Numbered from the stretch's first letter, positions 40,210 through 50,645 are shown. The stretch is 64,000 nucleotides of DNA from Clostridia bacterium (GCA_017412715.1 JAFPWU010000029.1:16229-80228); one strand, 5' to 3'. A program made the numbers and translations. Notes: generated by a model from the letters alone, not told the origin.

Positions 40210-42591
40210 ATGAAGAAACTGTTGGCACTGCTGATGGCTGCTTGCATGCTTCTGAGCGTGACCGCTGCCTTCGCAGAAGAGACGGCCGCCGCGGACGCCG
40301 AGCTGGGTACGCCCCTGGTAGTGGCGACCAGCGCCCTGTCCCAGAAGTTCAGCCCCTACTTCGCTGATACTGCTTATGATCAGGACGTGGTCGGACTGAC
40401 GCAGATCGTCATGATGACCACCGACCGTACCGGTGCTATTATCTACAAGGGCATCGAGGGTGAAACCATCCCCTACAACGGGACGGATTACACCTACTAC
40501 GGAACCGGCGATCTGTCCGTCAATTATGACGAGACCACCGATATCACCACCTATGGGTACAAGATGCGCGAAGATCTGAAGTTCTCCGACGGAGAACCCG
40601 TGACCATCGACGACGTCATCTTTACCTATTATGTATATCTGGATCCCGCCTACACCGGATCCACCACGCTGAGCAGCTACGATATCGTCGGCCTGCAGGC
40701 CTACAGGACTCAAATCCCCGAGGCGAACGTGGAAGAAGTCTCCGCGATCGCTGAGGCCGTGAAGGCCGCTTTTGCCGCCAATGGCGCCGAATATAAAGTG
40801 GCTGAGGGCGACGCTTTCACCCAGGAAGTCTTTGATGCTTATGCCGCCGCGGCGGCGGATGCCTGGAAGGCCGATCTGCAGGGCATCGTGGACTATGTGT
40901 ATGAAAACTACGGCGAAGCTTATGCTGAATCCGTCACCGGCAAGACCTTTGACGAAGTCGGACAGTCCGATGCGCTGAAGGTTTTCCTGGCCGGCAATCT
41001 GTGGGGCTTCCCGCTGGAGAATCCGGAATGCACGCTGGATGATCTGTATGCCGTTGCTTCCGCCAAGTATGCCGGAAGCTATGACGCTTATCTGGCTGCG
41101 GGCGAATCCGCTACCGGTTCCACCGCGGACGCGATCAACGCCGATCTGATGAACGCGGCAGCCGCGGCTGCCGGTGTTGATACCAGCGCCGGTGTTCCGA
41201 ACGTCTCCGGTATCAAACGGCTGAACGACTATGAGATGGAAGTTCAGGTGAAGGGCTTCTCCGCTCCCGCCGTTTATTCCATCCTGGGCCTGAGCATCAC
41301 GCCCATGCATTACTATGGCGATCCCGCCCAGTATGATTATGAGAACAACAAGTTCGGCCATCCCTTCGGCGATCTGAGCCTGGTGCAGGAAAAGAACGCC
41401 GCTCCCATGGGCGCCGGCCCCTACAAGTTCGTGAAGTATGAGAACCGCGTTGTTTACTACGAAGCGAACGAGAACTATTACCTGGGCGCTCCCCAGATCA
41501 AGTCCTTCCAGTATAAGGAAACCAACGCTGCTGAAGTGGCCTCTGCTGTGCAGACCGGCGCTGCGGACGGCGGTGAGATGACCGGCAGCAAGACCAATTT
41601 CGAAATGCTGCGTTCCTTCAACGACAACGGCGAAGTGACCGGCAACATCGTGACCACCTATTCCGTGGCCAACCTGGGATACGGCTACATCGGCCTGAAT
41701 GCGGATACGATGAACGTGGCCGGAGAACCCGGCAGCGATGCCTCCAAGAACCTGCGCAAGGGCTTTGCCACCGTGCTGGCTGTGTATCGTGATACCGCGT
41801 TCGACAGCTATTATGGCGATGCCGCGGCTGTAATCAACTATCCGATTTCCTCCACCAGCTGGGCTGCTCCCCAGGCCACCGATGAAGGCTACCGCGTAGC
41901 CTACTCTGTGGACGTGGACGGCAATGACATTTACACCGCGGAAATGACCGCTGAAGAGAAGTACGAAGCTGCCAAGCAGGCTGCGATCGGATTCTTCAAG
42001 GCCGCCGGCTACACCTTCGACGAAGCGGCAGGCAAGTTCACCGCTGCTCCGGAAGGCGCTTCCCTGAGCTATGAAGCGATTATCCCCGGCGACGGCACCG
42101 GCGACCATCCCTCCTTCGCGATCCTGACGGATGCGCAGCAGGCGCTGGCCTCCATCGGTATCGAGCTGAAGATCAACGACCCGGCAGACTCCAACGTGCT
42201 GTGGGATGCCCTGGATGCGGGCACTCAGAATATGTGGTGCGCGGCCTGGGGTTCCACCATCGATCCTGACATGTATCAGGTGTATCATTCTTCCAACATC
42301 GTTGGTAAGGGCGGAAGCGATTCCAACCACTATCATATCCAGAGCGAGACCCTGGACGAGATGATCCTGAATGCCCGTCAGAGCGCTGATCAGGCCTACC
42401 GCAAGGAAGTCTACAAAGATGCTCTGAACGAGATCATGGACTGGGCGGTTGAGATTCCTGCGTATCAGCGTCAGAACATCGTGATCGCGAGCACCGAGCG
42501 CGTGAACATCGGCACGGTTACCCCCGATGTCACCACCTATTGGGGATGGCTGGCCGAAGTGGAAAAGATGGAGATGAACGAGACCAAATAA
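40210..42591 (+). CDS. oppA: Opp-4 peptide-binding protein with Ala-rich insertion (SBP_bac_5)
   Basis: A 793-residue family 5 binding protein, about 200 longer than usual. Signal peptide MKKLLALLMAACMLLSVTAAFA ends at a signal peptidase I site; Cys12 is too close to the N-terminus and in the wrong context for a lipobox. The family core is visible (YGYKMREDLKFSDGEPVTIDD at 115-135, NDPADSNVLWDALDAGTQN and AAWGSTIDPDMYQVY near the end) in normal order. An extra helical, Ala/Glu-rich block (about 168-334, including YAAAAADAWKADLQGIVDYV) sits between the first lobe motif and IKRLNDYEMEVQVKGF. ATG at 40210 is preferred over one at 40132 because GGAGGAG lies just upstream and the signal peptide begins there. 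First gene of Opp-4. Confidence 0.9.
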   Translation: MKKLLALLMAACMLLSVTAAFAEETAAADAELGTPLVVATSALSQKFSPYFADTAYDQDVVGLTQIVMMTTDRTGAIIYKGIEGETIPYNGTDYTYYGTGDLSVNYDETTDITTYGYKMREDLKFSDGEPVTIDDVIFTYYVYLDPAYTGSTTLSSYDIVGLQAYRTQIPEANVEEVSAIAEAVKAAFAANGAEYKVAEGDAFTQEVFDAYAAAAADAWKADLQGIVDYVYENYGEAYAESVTGKTFDEVGQSDALKVFLAGNLWGFPLENPECTLDDLYAVASAKYAGSYDAYLAAGESATGSTADAINADLMNAAAAAAGVDTSAGVPNVSGIKRLNDYEMEVQVKGFSAPAVYSILGLSITPMHYYGDPAQYDYENNKFGHPFGDLSLVQEKNAAPMGAGPYKFVKYENRVVYYEANENYYLGAPQIKSFQYKETNAAEVASAVQTGAADGGEMTGSKTNFEMLRSFNDNGEVTGNIVTTYSVANLGYGYIGLNADTMNVAGEPGSDASKNLRKGFATVLAVYRDTAFDSYYGDAAAVINYPISSTSWAAPQATDEGYRVAYSVDVDGNDIYTAEMTAEEKYEAAKQAAIGFFKAAGYTFDEAAGKFTAAPEGASLSYEAIIPGDGTGDHPSFAILTDAQQALASIGIELKINDPADSNVLWDALDAGTQNMWCAAWGSTIDPDMYQVYHSSNIVGKGGSDSNHYHIQSETLDEMILNARQSADQAYRKEVYKDALNEIMDWAVEIPAYQRQNIVIASTERVNIGTVTPDVTTYWGWLAEVEKMEMNETK

Positions 42592-42641
42592 TCTCATCAT
42601 CAATCTCATCAACACTGAGCACGGATACTGAGCAAATCTAA

Positions 42642-42683
42642 TCCCTGGCCGGTTTCTGACTTCGGAAGGAAACCGGCCAGGGA
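42642..42683 (+). terminator. Hairpin between the Opp-4 binding protein and permease genes
   Basis: A perfect 14-base stem TCCCTGGCCGGTTT / AAACCGGCCAGGGA with a 14-base loop. A weak T-poor tail (CAATTCAACTTT) follows, so it may act as a partial terminator or an mRNA-stabilising stem. Confidence 0.65.
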
Positions 42684-42720
42684 CAATTCAACTTTAAGCA
42701 GGTCCCGGGAGGACATCGAC

Positions 42721-43716
42721 GTGTGGAAATTTATTATACGACGGATCGGACTGGCGATTGTGATCGTATTTCTTGGATCTTTCATTATTTATGGCGTGAT
42801 GCGCGCAATGCCCACCAGCTTTGTGGAAGCTATGGCCCGTCAGCGCGCTGCAGCCAGCGCCACAACCGGCGGACCGACCTATCAGGAATGGCTTGAACAA
42901 TTGAATTCAGCCTACCATATGGATACCGATGTCATTTCCGGCTTTTTCAGCTGGCTGGGCGGCGTAGTCCAGGGAGACTTCGGAGTCAGCTGGAAGTATG
43001 GTATTCCTGTAACTCAGAAATTCGAGGAAGTCATCTGGCACTCGTTTATTCTGAATATTATTACCCTGGTTCTGGAAATCGCCATATGTATTCCATTGGG
43101 AATTCAGGCGGCCAGGCATCAGTACAGCGGATTTGACTACGGCATTACAGTGTTTGCAATGCTTTGCATTTCGCTGCCTACATTCTTTCTGGCAACGCTT
43201 TTAAAATACGCCTTCGCGGTCAAACTTGGATGGTTTGACCTATATGGATTTGTCGGGCGATATCATGAACAGCTGAGCAGCGGGCAGAAAATACTGGATA
43301 TCATGCATCACATGGTGTTGCCTGTACTGACGCTGGCCATGCTGAGCATTGGCGGGCTGACCCGCTACACCCGTACAAACATGCTGGAGGTTTTGAACGC
43401 AGAATACATCCGCACTGCCCGGGCGAAGGGGCTTCCGGAGAAGACGGTGATCAATCGTCATGCCTTCAGGAATACTCTGATTCCGCTGGTCAGCTATCTG
43501 AGCTATCTGATTCCGAGCCTGTTTTCCGGCTCCATGATCACGGAGACGCTGTACCAGATTCCGGGTATCGGTTATATTGCATATGATGCTATGGTAGCCG
43601 GCGATCTGCCGTTTACCATGTTCTACTCCATGTTCGGTCTGATCCTTACGCAGGTCAGCCTGATGCTGGCAGATATCATGTACGCCGTGGTGGATCCGCG
43701 GGTGCGTGTGAATTAA
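42721..43716 (+). CDS. oppB: Opp-4 permease (OppB type)
   Basis: A 331-residue OppB-type permease with six helices: N-terminal FIIRRIGLAIVIVFLGSFI, TYQEWLEQLNSAYHMDTDV, GVVQGDFGVSWKYGIPV, TRTNMLEVLNAEYIRTARAKG as the ATPase contact region, and ETLYQIPGIGYIAYDAM with VDPRVRVN at the end. It is of normal length; the expanded partner in this system is OppC. It starts with GTG, with GGGAGG upstream. It follows the binding protein after a hairpin and precedes oppC by 19 bases. Confidence 0.92.
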   Translation: MWKFIIRRIGLAIVIVFLGSFIIYGVMRAMPTSFVEAMARQRAAASATTGGPTYQEWLEQLNSAYHMDTDVISGFFSWLGGVVQGDFGVSWKYGIPVTQKFEEVIWHSFILNIITLVLEIAICIPLGIQAARHQYSGFDYGITVFAMLCISLPTFFLATLLKYAFAVKLGWFDLYGFVGRYHEQLSSGQKILDIMHHMVLPVLTLAMLSIGGLTRYTRTNMLEVLNAEYIRTARAKGLPEKTVINRHAFRNTLIPLVSYLSYLIPSLFSGSMITETLYQIPGIGYIAYDAMVAGDLPFTMFYSMFGLILTQVSLMLADIMYAVVDPRVRVN

Positions 43717-43735
43717 GCGGGGGAGGAAACGGATC

Positions 43736-45502
43736 ATGAGTGAACAACTGAAAAACAACCAGTCCCCGGAAAACAACGGGGAGCAGCTGGCGCTGGACGA
43801 TGGCCGCCGGGTCAAGGTTCTTTCCCCGGGGATGATGGTTTTCAAACGATTCATCCGGAACAAGCTGGCCATCGCCGGAATCTGCATTCTGATTTTTATG
43901 TTCCTGTTTTCCTTCCTTGGCGGAGTGCTGTCTCCCTACCGGCAGGACCAGGTGTTTTATAAGGTGGATGCCGCAAACAAGGAATATGCGAGCGCGGTCG
44001 TGAATACGGATTACCGCTTTACGACCGCGGACGGCAACACGCTGCCCACCATGGTGCGCGCTACCTTTAACAGCCAGGTGAAGGGCAGGGAAGGGAACGA
44101 GATTACCTTTACGGCGGACAATACCGTATATACCGCGGTCAAGGTGGATGACGGCTTTTATCTGATCATGGCAGGCGAGGATCTGGGAACAGTTACCGTG
44201 CTGGGAAAGATTGCGGACGTGAAGCCTGCCGGGAACAAGGAGATTTCAGAGGAGCTGAAAGCGGCGGCCGTCGCTGCGGTGCAGGCCGGACAGAGCGCTT
44301 TCGAGCTGAACGAAATCACCTATACGCTGACGCCAGGAAAGGCAAAAAGCTACAATCTGAGCGGAATGAGTGAAGTCGCCCTGGCCAGCATGCTGAATTT
44401 TGATGCCCTTGATGCGCAGTATACCGGGCTGACGTCGAATTATGAATTCTGCAGAGACTGCGAAACAGCAATGCATGCCGGTGAATCCAACTTTGAATCC
44501 GGCGGGACGGCATATCAGCTGGAAATCGAAGACGAAACCACCGCGACCGTTAAAAACGCTGCAGGGGAAGAAATTGTAAGCGTAAGCAATATCATCGTCC
44601 GTCCGGTGGTGAGCGGCACAGCGCTTTCCGCCGGATACCGGGAAGCGGCCATTGAAGCCATTATGGATCGGCAAACCGCATTTGAATATGTGAACGCTGA
44701 GGGTAATACCGAGAAGCACACCATCCAGATGCGCGGCAACAACTATATTATCTCTACAGAGCAGCAGACCTACCTGATCGACATGTATGCGCCGCCGAGC
44801 GCGGAGCATCTCCTGGGGACGGATGATCACGGCATGGATGTGCTGACCCGCCTGATGTACGGCGGCCGGATCTCCCTGATGGTGGGTTTCATCGTCATGA
44901 TCCTTGAAAATATCATCGGAGTTATTATCGGCGGCGTCTCGGGATACTTTGGCGGATGGGTCGATACGCTGCTGATGCGGTTTGTGGATCTGTTCAACTC
45001 CATTCCGTACTATCCGATGATGATTATCGCCGGAGCCATCATGGATTCTCTGGAGGTCAACCCCTATACCCGCCTGTACCTGATGATGGCGATTATGGGA
45101 ATCATGGGCTGGACCGGTGTGGCCAGAGTGGTGCGGGGACAGATCCTGAGCCTGAGAGAACAGGATTTCATGGTGGCGACAGAAGCCACCGGAATTCCGG
45201 TTTCCCGGCGTATTTTCCGTCATCTGGTGCCCAACGTGATGCCCCTTTTGATTGTGCAGGCGACCATGGGTCTGGGCGGCATCATCCTGACGGAGGCCAC
45301 GCTGAGCTTCCTCGGCCTGGGTATTAAATATCCGCTGGCTTCCTGGGGTTCCATTATTAATTCGTCTTCAAATATCTATGTGATGACCAACTGCTGGTAC
45401 CTCTGGATCCCTGCAGGACTGCTGATCGTGCTGACGGTGCTGGGCTTTAACTTTGTAGGCGACGGTCTACGGGACGCTTTCGATCCCAAGATGAAACGCT
45501 GA
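43736..45502 (+). CDS. oppC: Opp-4 permease (OppC type) with repeat-containing extracytoplasmic domain
   Basis: A 588-residue OppC-type permease, about 280 longer than normal. TM1 is at about 43-63. The extra domain (about 66-352) precedes the family motif HLLGTDDHGMDVLTRLMYG. It contains three similar units of helix plus strand: AAVQAGQSAFELNEITYTL (about 180-198), CETAMHAGESNFESGGTAY (242-260) and AIEAIMDRQTAFEYVNAEG (305-323). A Cys pair (FCRDC, 239-242) lies in the second unit. The remaining helices and the contact loop FMVATEATGIPVSRRIFRH are typical, ending DAFDPKMKR. By topology the domain is outside and could hold the binding protein or peptide (inference). Confidence 0.88.
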   Translation: MSEQLKNNQSPENNGEQLALDDGRRVKVLSPGMMVFKRFIRNKLAIAGICILIFMFLFSFLGGVLSPYRQDQVFYKVDAANKEYASAVVNTDYRFTTADGNTLPTMVRATFNSQVKGREGNEITFTADNTVYTAVKVDDGFYLIMAGEDLGTVTVLGKIADVKPAGNKEISEELKAAAVAAVQAGQSAFELNEITYTLTPGKAKSYNLSGMSEVALASMLNFDALDAQYTGLTSNYEFCRDCETAMHAGESNFESGGTAYQLEIEDETTATVKNAAGEEIVSVSNIIVRPVVSGTALSAGYREAAIEAIMDRQTAFEYVNAEGNTEKHTIQMRGNNYIISTEQQTYLIDMYAPPSAEHLLGTDDHGMDVLTRLMYGGRISLMVGFIVMILENIIGVIIGGVSGYFGGWVDTLLMRFVDLFNSIPYYPMMIIAGAIMDSLEVNPYTRLYLMMAIMGIMGWTGVARVVRGQILSLREQDFMVATEATGIPVSRRIFRHLVPNVMPLLIVQATMGLGGIILTEATLSFLGLGIKYPLASWGSIINSSSNIYVMTNCWYLWIPAGLLIVLTVLGFNFVGDGLRDAFDPKMKR

Positions 45503-45519
45503 GACGGGAGGGAAGAAGG

Positions 45520-46674
45520 ATGGCTAAGAAGGATTCCAATTTCATTTCTGCCCGTGAATCGCGTAGAATCAGCAAAGCGAATGCGGCGATCACCAGAAAG
45601 CTGGACAAGAAACTGAACCGGAAGCACGTGCCCGAGAGCGAGTATCTGACAAAGATGCACGACGAGAACAATGTGGTTGAATTCGATGACCTGCACACCT
45701 ATTTCTATACCGATGTAGGCACCGTGAAGGCGGTTGACGGGGTCAGCTTTAATGTTCCGGTGGGCAAAACGGTGGGGGTTGTCGGAGAGAGCGGATGCGG
45801 CAAATCCGTGACAAGTCTGAGCCTGATGCAGCTGCTGCAGCGTCCGACTGGACAGATTGTATCCGGATCGATTCGCCTGAATCTGGGAGACAAAGCGTAC
45901 GATGTGGCAAAAATGCCGATCCGGGCCATGGAAAAAATACGCGGAAACGTGGTTTCCATGATCTTCCAGGAACCTATGACAAGCCTGAATCCGGTGTTCC
46001 GGATCGGCTTTCAGCTGGATGAAATCATCAAGCTGCACAATGAGGGCCTGAGCGACGAAGAAGTTAAAAAGCGCTCAGTGGACGCCATCAAAATGGTCGG
46101 GATTCCGGATGCGGAAGGCATATATAACCGGTATCCCCATGAACTGTCCGGAGGCATGCGGCAGCGCATTGTGATTGCCATGGCGCTGGTGTGCAATCCC
46201 CGGATGATTATTGCGGATGAGCCCACGACAGCACTGGATGTAACCATTCAGGCACAGATACTGGAGCTGCTTCGGAAGCTGAAGGGCGAAATCAATGCCT
46301 CCATCATGCTGATTACGCATGATCTGGGCGTGATTGCCGAGATGGCAGACTATGTGGTTGTCATGTACGCGGGACGCGTGGTGGAAAAGGGACTGGCGCG
46401 GGAGGTCTTCCTGGACCCCAGGCATCCGTATACCATCGGTCTGATGGAGTCCAAGCCCGTGATTAACAAAACGGTTGACCGGCTGTACTCCATTCCGGGT
46501 TCCGTACCCAATCCGGTGAATATGCCTGACTACTGCTATTTCCGGGACCGCTGTGAAAAGTGCGTGAAGAATTGCCAGGGTGCATATCCGCCGGAAATCC
46601 ATGTTTCCGATACGCACATTGTCAGCTGCTGGCGCTATTTTGATGAGCAGAATCGGGGTGAAAAGCATGAGTGA
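45520..46674 (+). CDS. oppD: Opp-4 ATPase OppD
   Basis: A 384-residue OppD-type ATPase with a basic N-terminal extension of about 45 residues (RRISKANAAITRKLDKKLNR). Walker A is GESGCGKS, then [17 protein letters not shown], signature [15 protein letters not shown], Walker [17 protein letters not shown] and THDLGVIAEMADY. The C-terminal cysteine tail is present (YCYFRDRCEKCVKNC and HIVSCW), as in Opp-1 and unlike Opp-2 and Opp-3. It sits 17 bases after oppC. Confidence 0.93.
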   Translation: MAKKDSNFISARESRRISKANAAITRKLDKKLNRKHVPESEYLTKMHDENNVVEFDDLHTYFYTDVGTVKAVDGVSFNVPVGKTVGVVGESGCGKSVTSLSLMQLLQRPTGQIVSGSIRLNLGDKAYDVAKMPIRAMEKIRGNVVSMIFQEPMTSLNPVFRIGFQLDEIIKLHNEGLSDEEVKKRSVDAIKMVGIPDAEGIYNRYPHELSGGMRQRIVIAMALVCNPRMIIADEPTTALDVTIQAQILELLRKLKGEINASIMLITHDLGVIAEMADYVVVMYAGRVVEKGLAREVFLDPRHPYTIGLMESKPVINKTVDRLYSIPGSVPNPVNMPDYCYFRDRCEKCVKNCQGAYPPEIHVSDTHIVSCWRYFDEQNRGEKHE

Positions 46675-47677
46675 AACAGGCAGCAACGTTCTGGAGGTTC
46701 GCAATCTCTGTAAATATTTCCCGATTAAGGCAGGACTTTTCGGCCGCGTTGTGGGACACGTGCATGCCGTGGAAAATGTGTCTTTCACCCTGAAACGGGG
46801 AACAACCATGGGACTGGTCGGAGAGTCCGGCTGCGGAAAAACCACTGTCGGGAAAACCCTGCTGAATCTCACGCCCAAAACCAGCGGCGAGGTCATCTTT
46901 AACGGCAATGTCCACCTGGATCAGCTGTCTTCCCGCCAGCTGCGGGCCTTCCGCCCCAAAATTCAGATCATATTCCAGGATCCGTACGCGAGCCTGTCTC
47001 CGCGGCTTCCGGTCGGAGAAATCATCGGTGAAGCGGTCCGGGAGCATCATCTTGTGCCGGACTCGGAGCTGAATGATTATGTCTCCAGAATCATGAAAAG
47101 CTGCGGCCTGTTTGACTACCAGAAGGACCGCTATCCGCATGAGTTTTCCGGCGGGCAAAGACAGAGGATCTGCATTGCGCGGGCGATTGCGCTGAATCCG
47201 GACTTTATCGTGTGCGATGAACCGGTTTCGGCCCTGGACGTATCGATTCAGGCCCAGATTATTAACCTGCTGGAGGACCTGCAGAAGGAATTCAATCTGA
47301 CCTATCTGTTCATCAGCCACGATCTTTCTGTAGTGCAGCATATTTCGGATACGGTCGGAGTCATGTATCTGGGCAACATGGTGGAGTATGCTGATAAAAC
47401 TGAAATATTTGCAAATCCGCTGCACCCTTACACAAAGGCGCTGTTCAGCGCGATTCCGATTCCGGATCCTACCGTGAAAATGAACCGGATCATTCTGGAA
47501 GGGAGCATCCCGTCTCCCTCCAATCCGCCGAGCGGCTGCAAGTTCCACACCCGCTGCCGCGAGTGCAGGGGCGTGTGCGCGAAGAGCGCGCCGAGGACGA
47601 TGAACATGGGGAACGGGCATACGGTTGCATGCCATATTTACGATCCGGAGAGTGGATATGACAGGGAAAAAGCCTGA
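46667..47677 (+). CDS. oppF: Opp-4 ATPase OppF
   Basis: A 336-residue OppF-type ATPase: Walker [59 protein letters not shown] and HDLSVVQHISDT, with the cysteine tail GCKFHTRCRECRGVC. The ATG at 46667 overlaps the end of oppD by eight bases; the frame is open further upstream but that part overlaps oppD heavily and has no family similarity. It pairs with OppD. Confidence 0.92.
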   Translation: MSETGSNVLEVRNLCKYFPIKAGLFGRVVGHVHAVENVSFTLKRGTTMGLVGESGCGKTTVGKTLLNLTPKTSGEVIFNGNVHLDQLSSRQLRAFRPKIQIIFQDPYASLSPRLPVGEIIGEAVREHHLVPDSELNDYVSRIMKSCGLFDYQKDRYPHEFSGGQRQRICIARAIALNPDFIVCDEPVSALDVSIQAQIINLLEDLQKEFNLTYLFISHDLSVVQHISDTVGVMYLGNMVEYADKTEIFANPLHPYTKALFSAIPIPDPTVKMNRIILEGSIPSPSNPPSGCKFHTRCRECRGVCAKSAPRTMNMGNGHTVACHIYDPESGYDREKA

Positions 47678-47942
47678 GAAAGACGGCCGGAAAACGGACA
47701 AGATACCGGACTGGGATGATGGAAGAACCATTGCTGAGATGAATGTGGAAGGGACATCCTGGTATGTTCCGGGAAAGAAGGTTCACGGCGCAGAAGAAAA
47801 AAAACGGGAGCCGGTGCTGACCCCTCAGGAGTCCCGATATTATACCTGGGGCGCCCTGAAGGCGGCGCTGCTGGTGACCGGGGTGATGTGTGCCGGGATT
47901 GCCCTTTTCCTCCTGTTCTGTCAGTTTATCTGGTTCAAATGA
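47658..47942 (+). CDS. Small single-span membrane protein after Opp-4
   Basis: A 94-residue protein not recognised. About 60 charged residues (KKPEKDGRKTDKIPDWDDGR at the front, TSWYVPGKKVHG in the middle) lead to one C-terminal transmembrane helix (about 66-92) ending IWFK, so it is probably a tail-anchored or cytosol-facing protein. The ATG at 47658 has GGAGAG just before it and overlaps the end of oppF by 20 bases, so it is translated from the Opp-4 transcript. A role with the transporter is possible but only inferred from position. Confidence 0.65.
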   Translation: MTGKKPEKDGRKTDKIPDWDDGRTIAEMNVEGTSWYVPGKKVHGAEEKKREPVLTPQESRYYTWGALKAALLVTGVMCAGIALFLLFCQFIWFK

Positions 47943-47970
47943 CCTGTTTCAATGATGAAAAGATAAGAAA

Positions 47971-48558
47971 ATGAAGGAAAGAAAGTATAAGGAAGACTGG
48001 GTGAATGAAACCCGTCTTGAAGAGGAAACAGGAAAAGAAATCCGGGTGCCGGTTTATCGGGGACCCGCGTTTCAGCGGGTGAAGGGTCAGGGAAGAAGGT
48101 CCATGCTGCTGTGGGCCTTCTTGCCCTGGCTTTTCTATGTCATCCTGATCCTGCTTTATTTCCGACTGTTTTTTCCGGGAAGCACGGTACTGTATGTATT
48201 TTTGCCAGCGGCGCTGAGCCTGTTTCCTGCATTTTACTGGGGCCTGGGACTGTGGGGACTGCTGCGGTCCGGCGGAAAAAAAGAGAAACACCGGGACAGG
48301 ATGACCCGTCTGGAGAAGGAAAACGGCGTGGGACGTGTGCTGCGTTCCTCAGCGGGATGTGTGATTTTCATGGCGGCCGCACTGGTAGGGGATCTGGTGT
48401 TTTTGTGTACTTCAGGACAGGCGGCCAGGGAAGGCCCGGGAGCGGCGATGCTGCTCGCGGCGATGGGTCTGGCTGCGGGAACGGTAAACTATTTCAGAAA
48501 GCTGAACCGGGAGATGGAAGACGGAAGGTCGGACTCCGGTCAGGAGCTGAATCCATAA
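47971..48558 (+). CDS. Membrane protein of unknown function (four predicted helices)
   Basis: A 195-residue protein not recognised. A cytosolic N-terminal segment with VPVYRGPAFQRVKGQGRR is followed by hydrophobic segments near 45-65, 70-97, 128-147 and 156-170, with a basic loop (GKKEKHRDRMTRLEKENG) between the second and third. It lies 28 bases after the small membrane protein gene in the same orientation and with GAAAG-type ribosome signals. It is likely in the same transcript as Opp-4. No enzymatic motif was found. Confidence 0.65.
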   Translation: MKERKYKEDWVNETRLEEETGKEIRVPVYRGPAFQRVKGQGRRSMLLWAFLPWLFYVILILLYFRLFFPGSTVLYVFLPAALSLFPAFYWGLGLWGLLRSGGKKEKHRDRMTRLEKENGVGRVLRSSAGCVIFMAAALVGDLVFLCTSGQAAREGPGAAMLLAAMGLAAGTVNYFRKLNREMEDGRSDSGQELNP

Positions 48559-48591
48559 TACCAGCATGAAAACGGAGGGGAACAGCTTCAC

Positions 48592-49092
48592 ATGAAATGG
48601 AGCAGAATCCTGATTGTGTTTACCGCTGTGCTGCTGATCGGCGGTATCGGAATGATGTTCTTTGCAGTTTATTCACGGATGACCGGGATGGAGTATCAGT
48701 TTCAGGTGGAAGCCGTCTTGGGAGCGGCGACCGCAGCCAATGGAGGGCAGCTCGTGACGGACCCGGAAAAAGCGGTGATTGCTGAATATCAGGGGCGGCG
48801 GGCAGTGGTTGCCCCCGGGAATTACCGGGCGCTGTCCTCCTATCTGCGAAAGGATGCGGCGATGCCGCTGACCGTCAGCATCCATGAGGAAAGGGCGCTG
48901 AAACTGACCGTCTGCGGAGAAGCGATTGTTCTGGCGGAGCCTGCGGACGAAAAAGGAGATGTGGTTCTGATCCGGCTGACGACGGGAGGAAAAACCTTCG
49001 GAATGCGGACGGACGGGGGGAATCAGTGGGCCAGTCTGCTGAAATGCTGTATGGAAGGCACCTATCACGATCAGAATCAGCCGCTTGATTAG
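48592..49092 (+). CDS. Membrane-anchored protein of unknown function
   Basis: A 166-residue protein not recognised. One N-terminal helix (about 5-28, LIVFTAVLLIGGIGMMFFAV) anchors a small outside domain with alternating strands (RRAVVAPGNYRALSSYLRKD, ALKLTVCGEAIVLAEP, GDVVLIRLTTGGKTFGMRT) ending LLKCCMEGTYHDQNQPLD. The domain pattern is beta-rich. GGAGGGG precedes the ATG by 11 bases. It ends with TAG, which shows that TAG works as a stop in this genome. Last gene of the group behind Opp-4. Confidence 0.65.
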   Translation: MKWSRILIVFTAVLLIGGIGMMFFAVYSRMTGMEYQFQVEAVLGAATAANGGQLVTDPEKAVIAEYQGRRAVVAPGNYRALSSYLRKDAAMPLTVSIHEERALKLTVCGEAIVLAEPADEKGDVVLIRLTTGGKTFGMRTDGGNQWASLLKCCMEGTYHDQNQPLD

Positions 49093-49194
49093 CGGTTGGC
49101 GTTCATACCACATGCGGCGATGAAAACAGAATGCCGGCGAGCGAGAAAAAGAAGACAAAAACCTGAGAGAATATGAGCCGGCAAATCAGCCAAT

Positions 49195-49229
49195 ATATAG
49201 ATTTTTCAAGCCGAAATATAGATTTTTCA
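49195..49229 (+). repeat. Two 14-base direct repeats upstream of enolase
   Basis: ATATAGATTTTTCA occurs at 49195-49208 and again at 49216-49229, exactly 21 bases apart (two helical turns), ending about 28 bases before the extended -10 of the enolase promoter. The rest of the 243-base gap (49093-49335) shows nothing else. Confidence 0.7.
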
Positions 49230-49257
49230 GGAAATTGTGGCAATCGCAAAGGGAATT

Positions 49258-49266
49258 TGCTATAAT
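49258..49266 (+). promoter_or_regulatory. Extended -10 promoter of enolase
   Basis: TGC-TATAAT is a perfect extended -10. The -35 region is weak (GTGGCA at 49238-49243 with a 17-base spacer), as is common when an extended -10 is present. The leader to the ATG at 49336 is about 63 bases. Confidence 0.7.
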
Positions 49267-49332
49267 GAAAAGAGGGACGATTTCCCCTGAAGAATAATGC
49301 ATTTTTTTATCGAGCAATGAGGAGGAACCTGA

Positions 49333-50634
<1,302 letters not shown>

Positions 50635-50645
50635 TTCGATCAATG

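Noticed and set aside
40243..40245. Cys12 of the Opp-4 binding protein signal peptide (and Cys12 of Opp-2) as a lipoprotein site
   Set aside because: The residues before it (MAA, MAL) do not fit the lipobox well, the hydrophobic part before it is too short, and a proper AxA cleavage site follows later.
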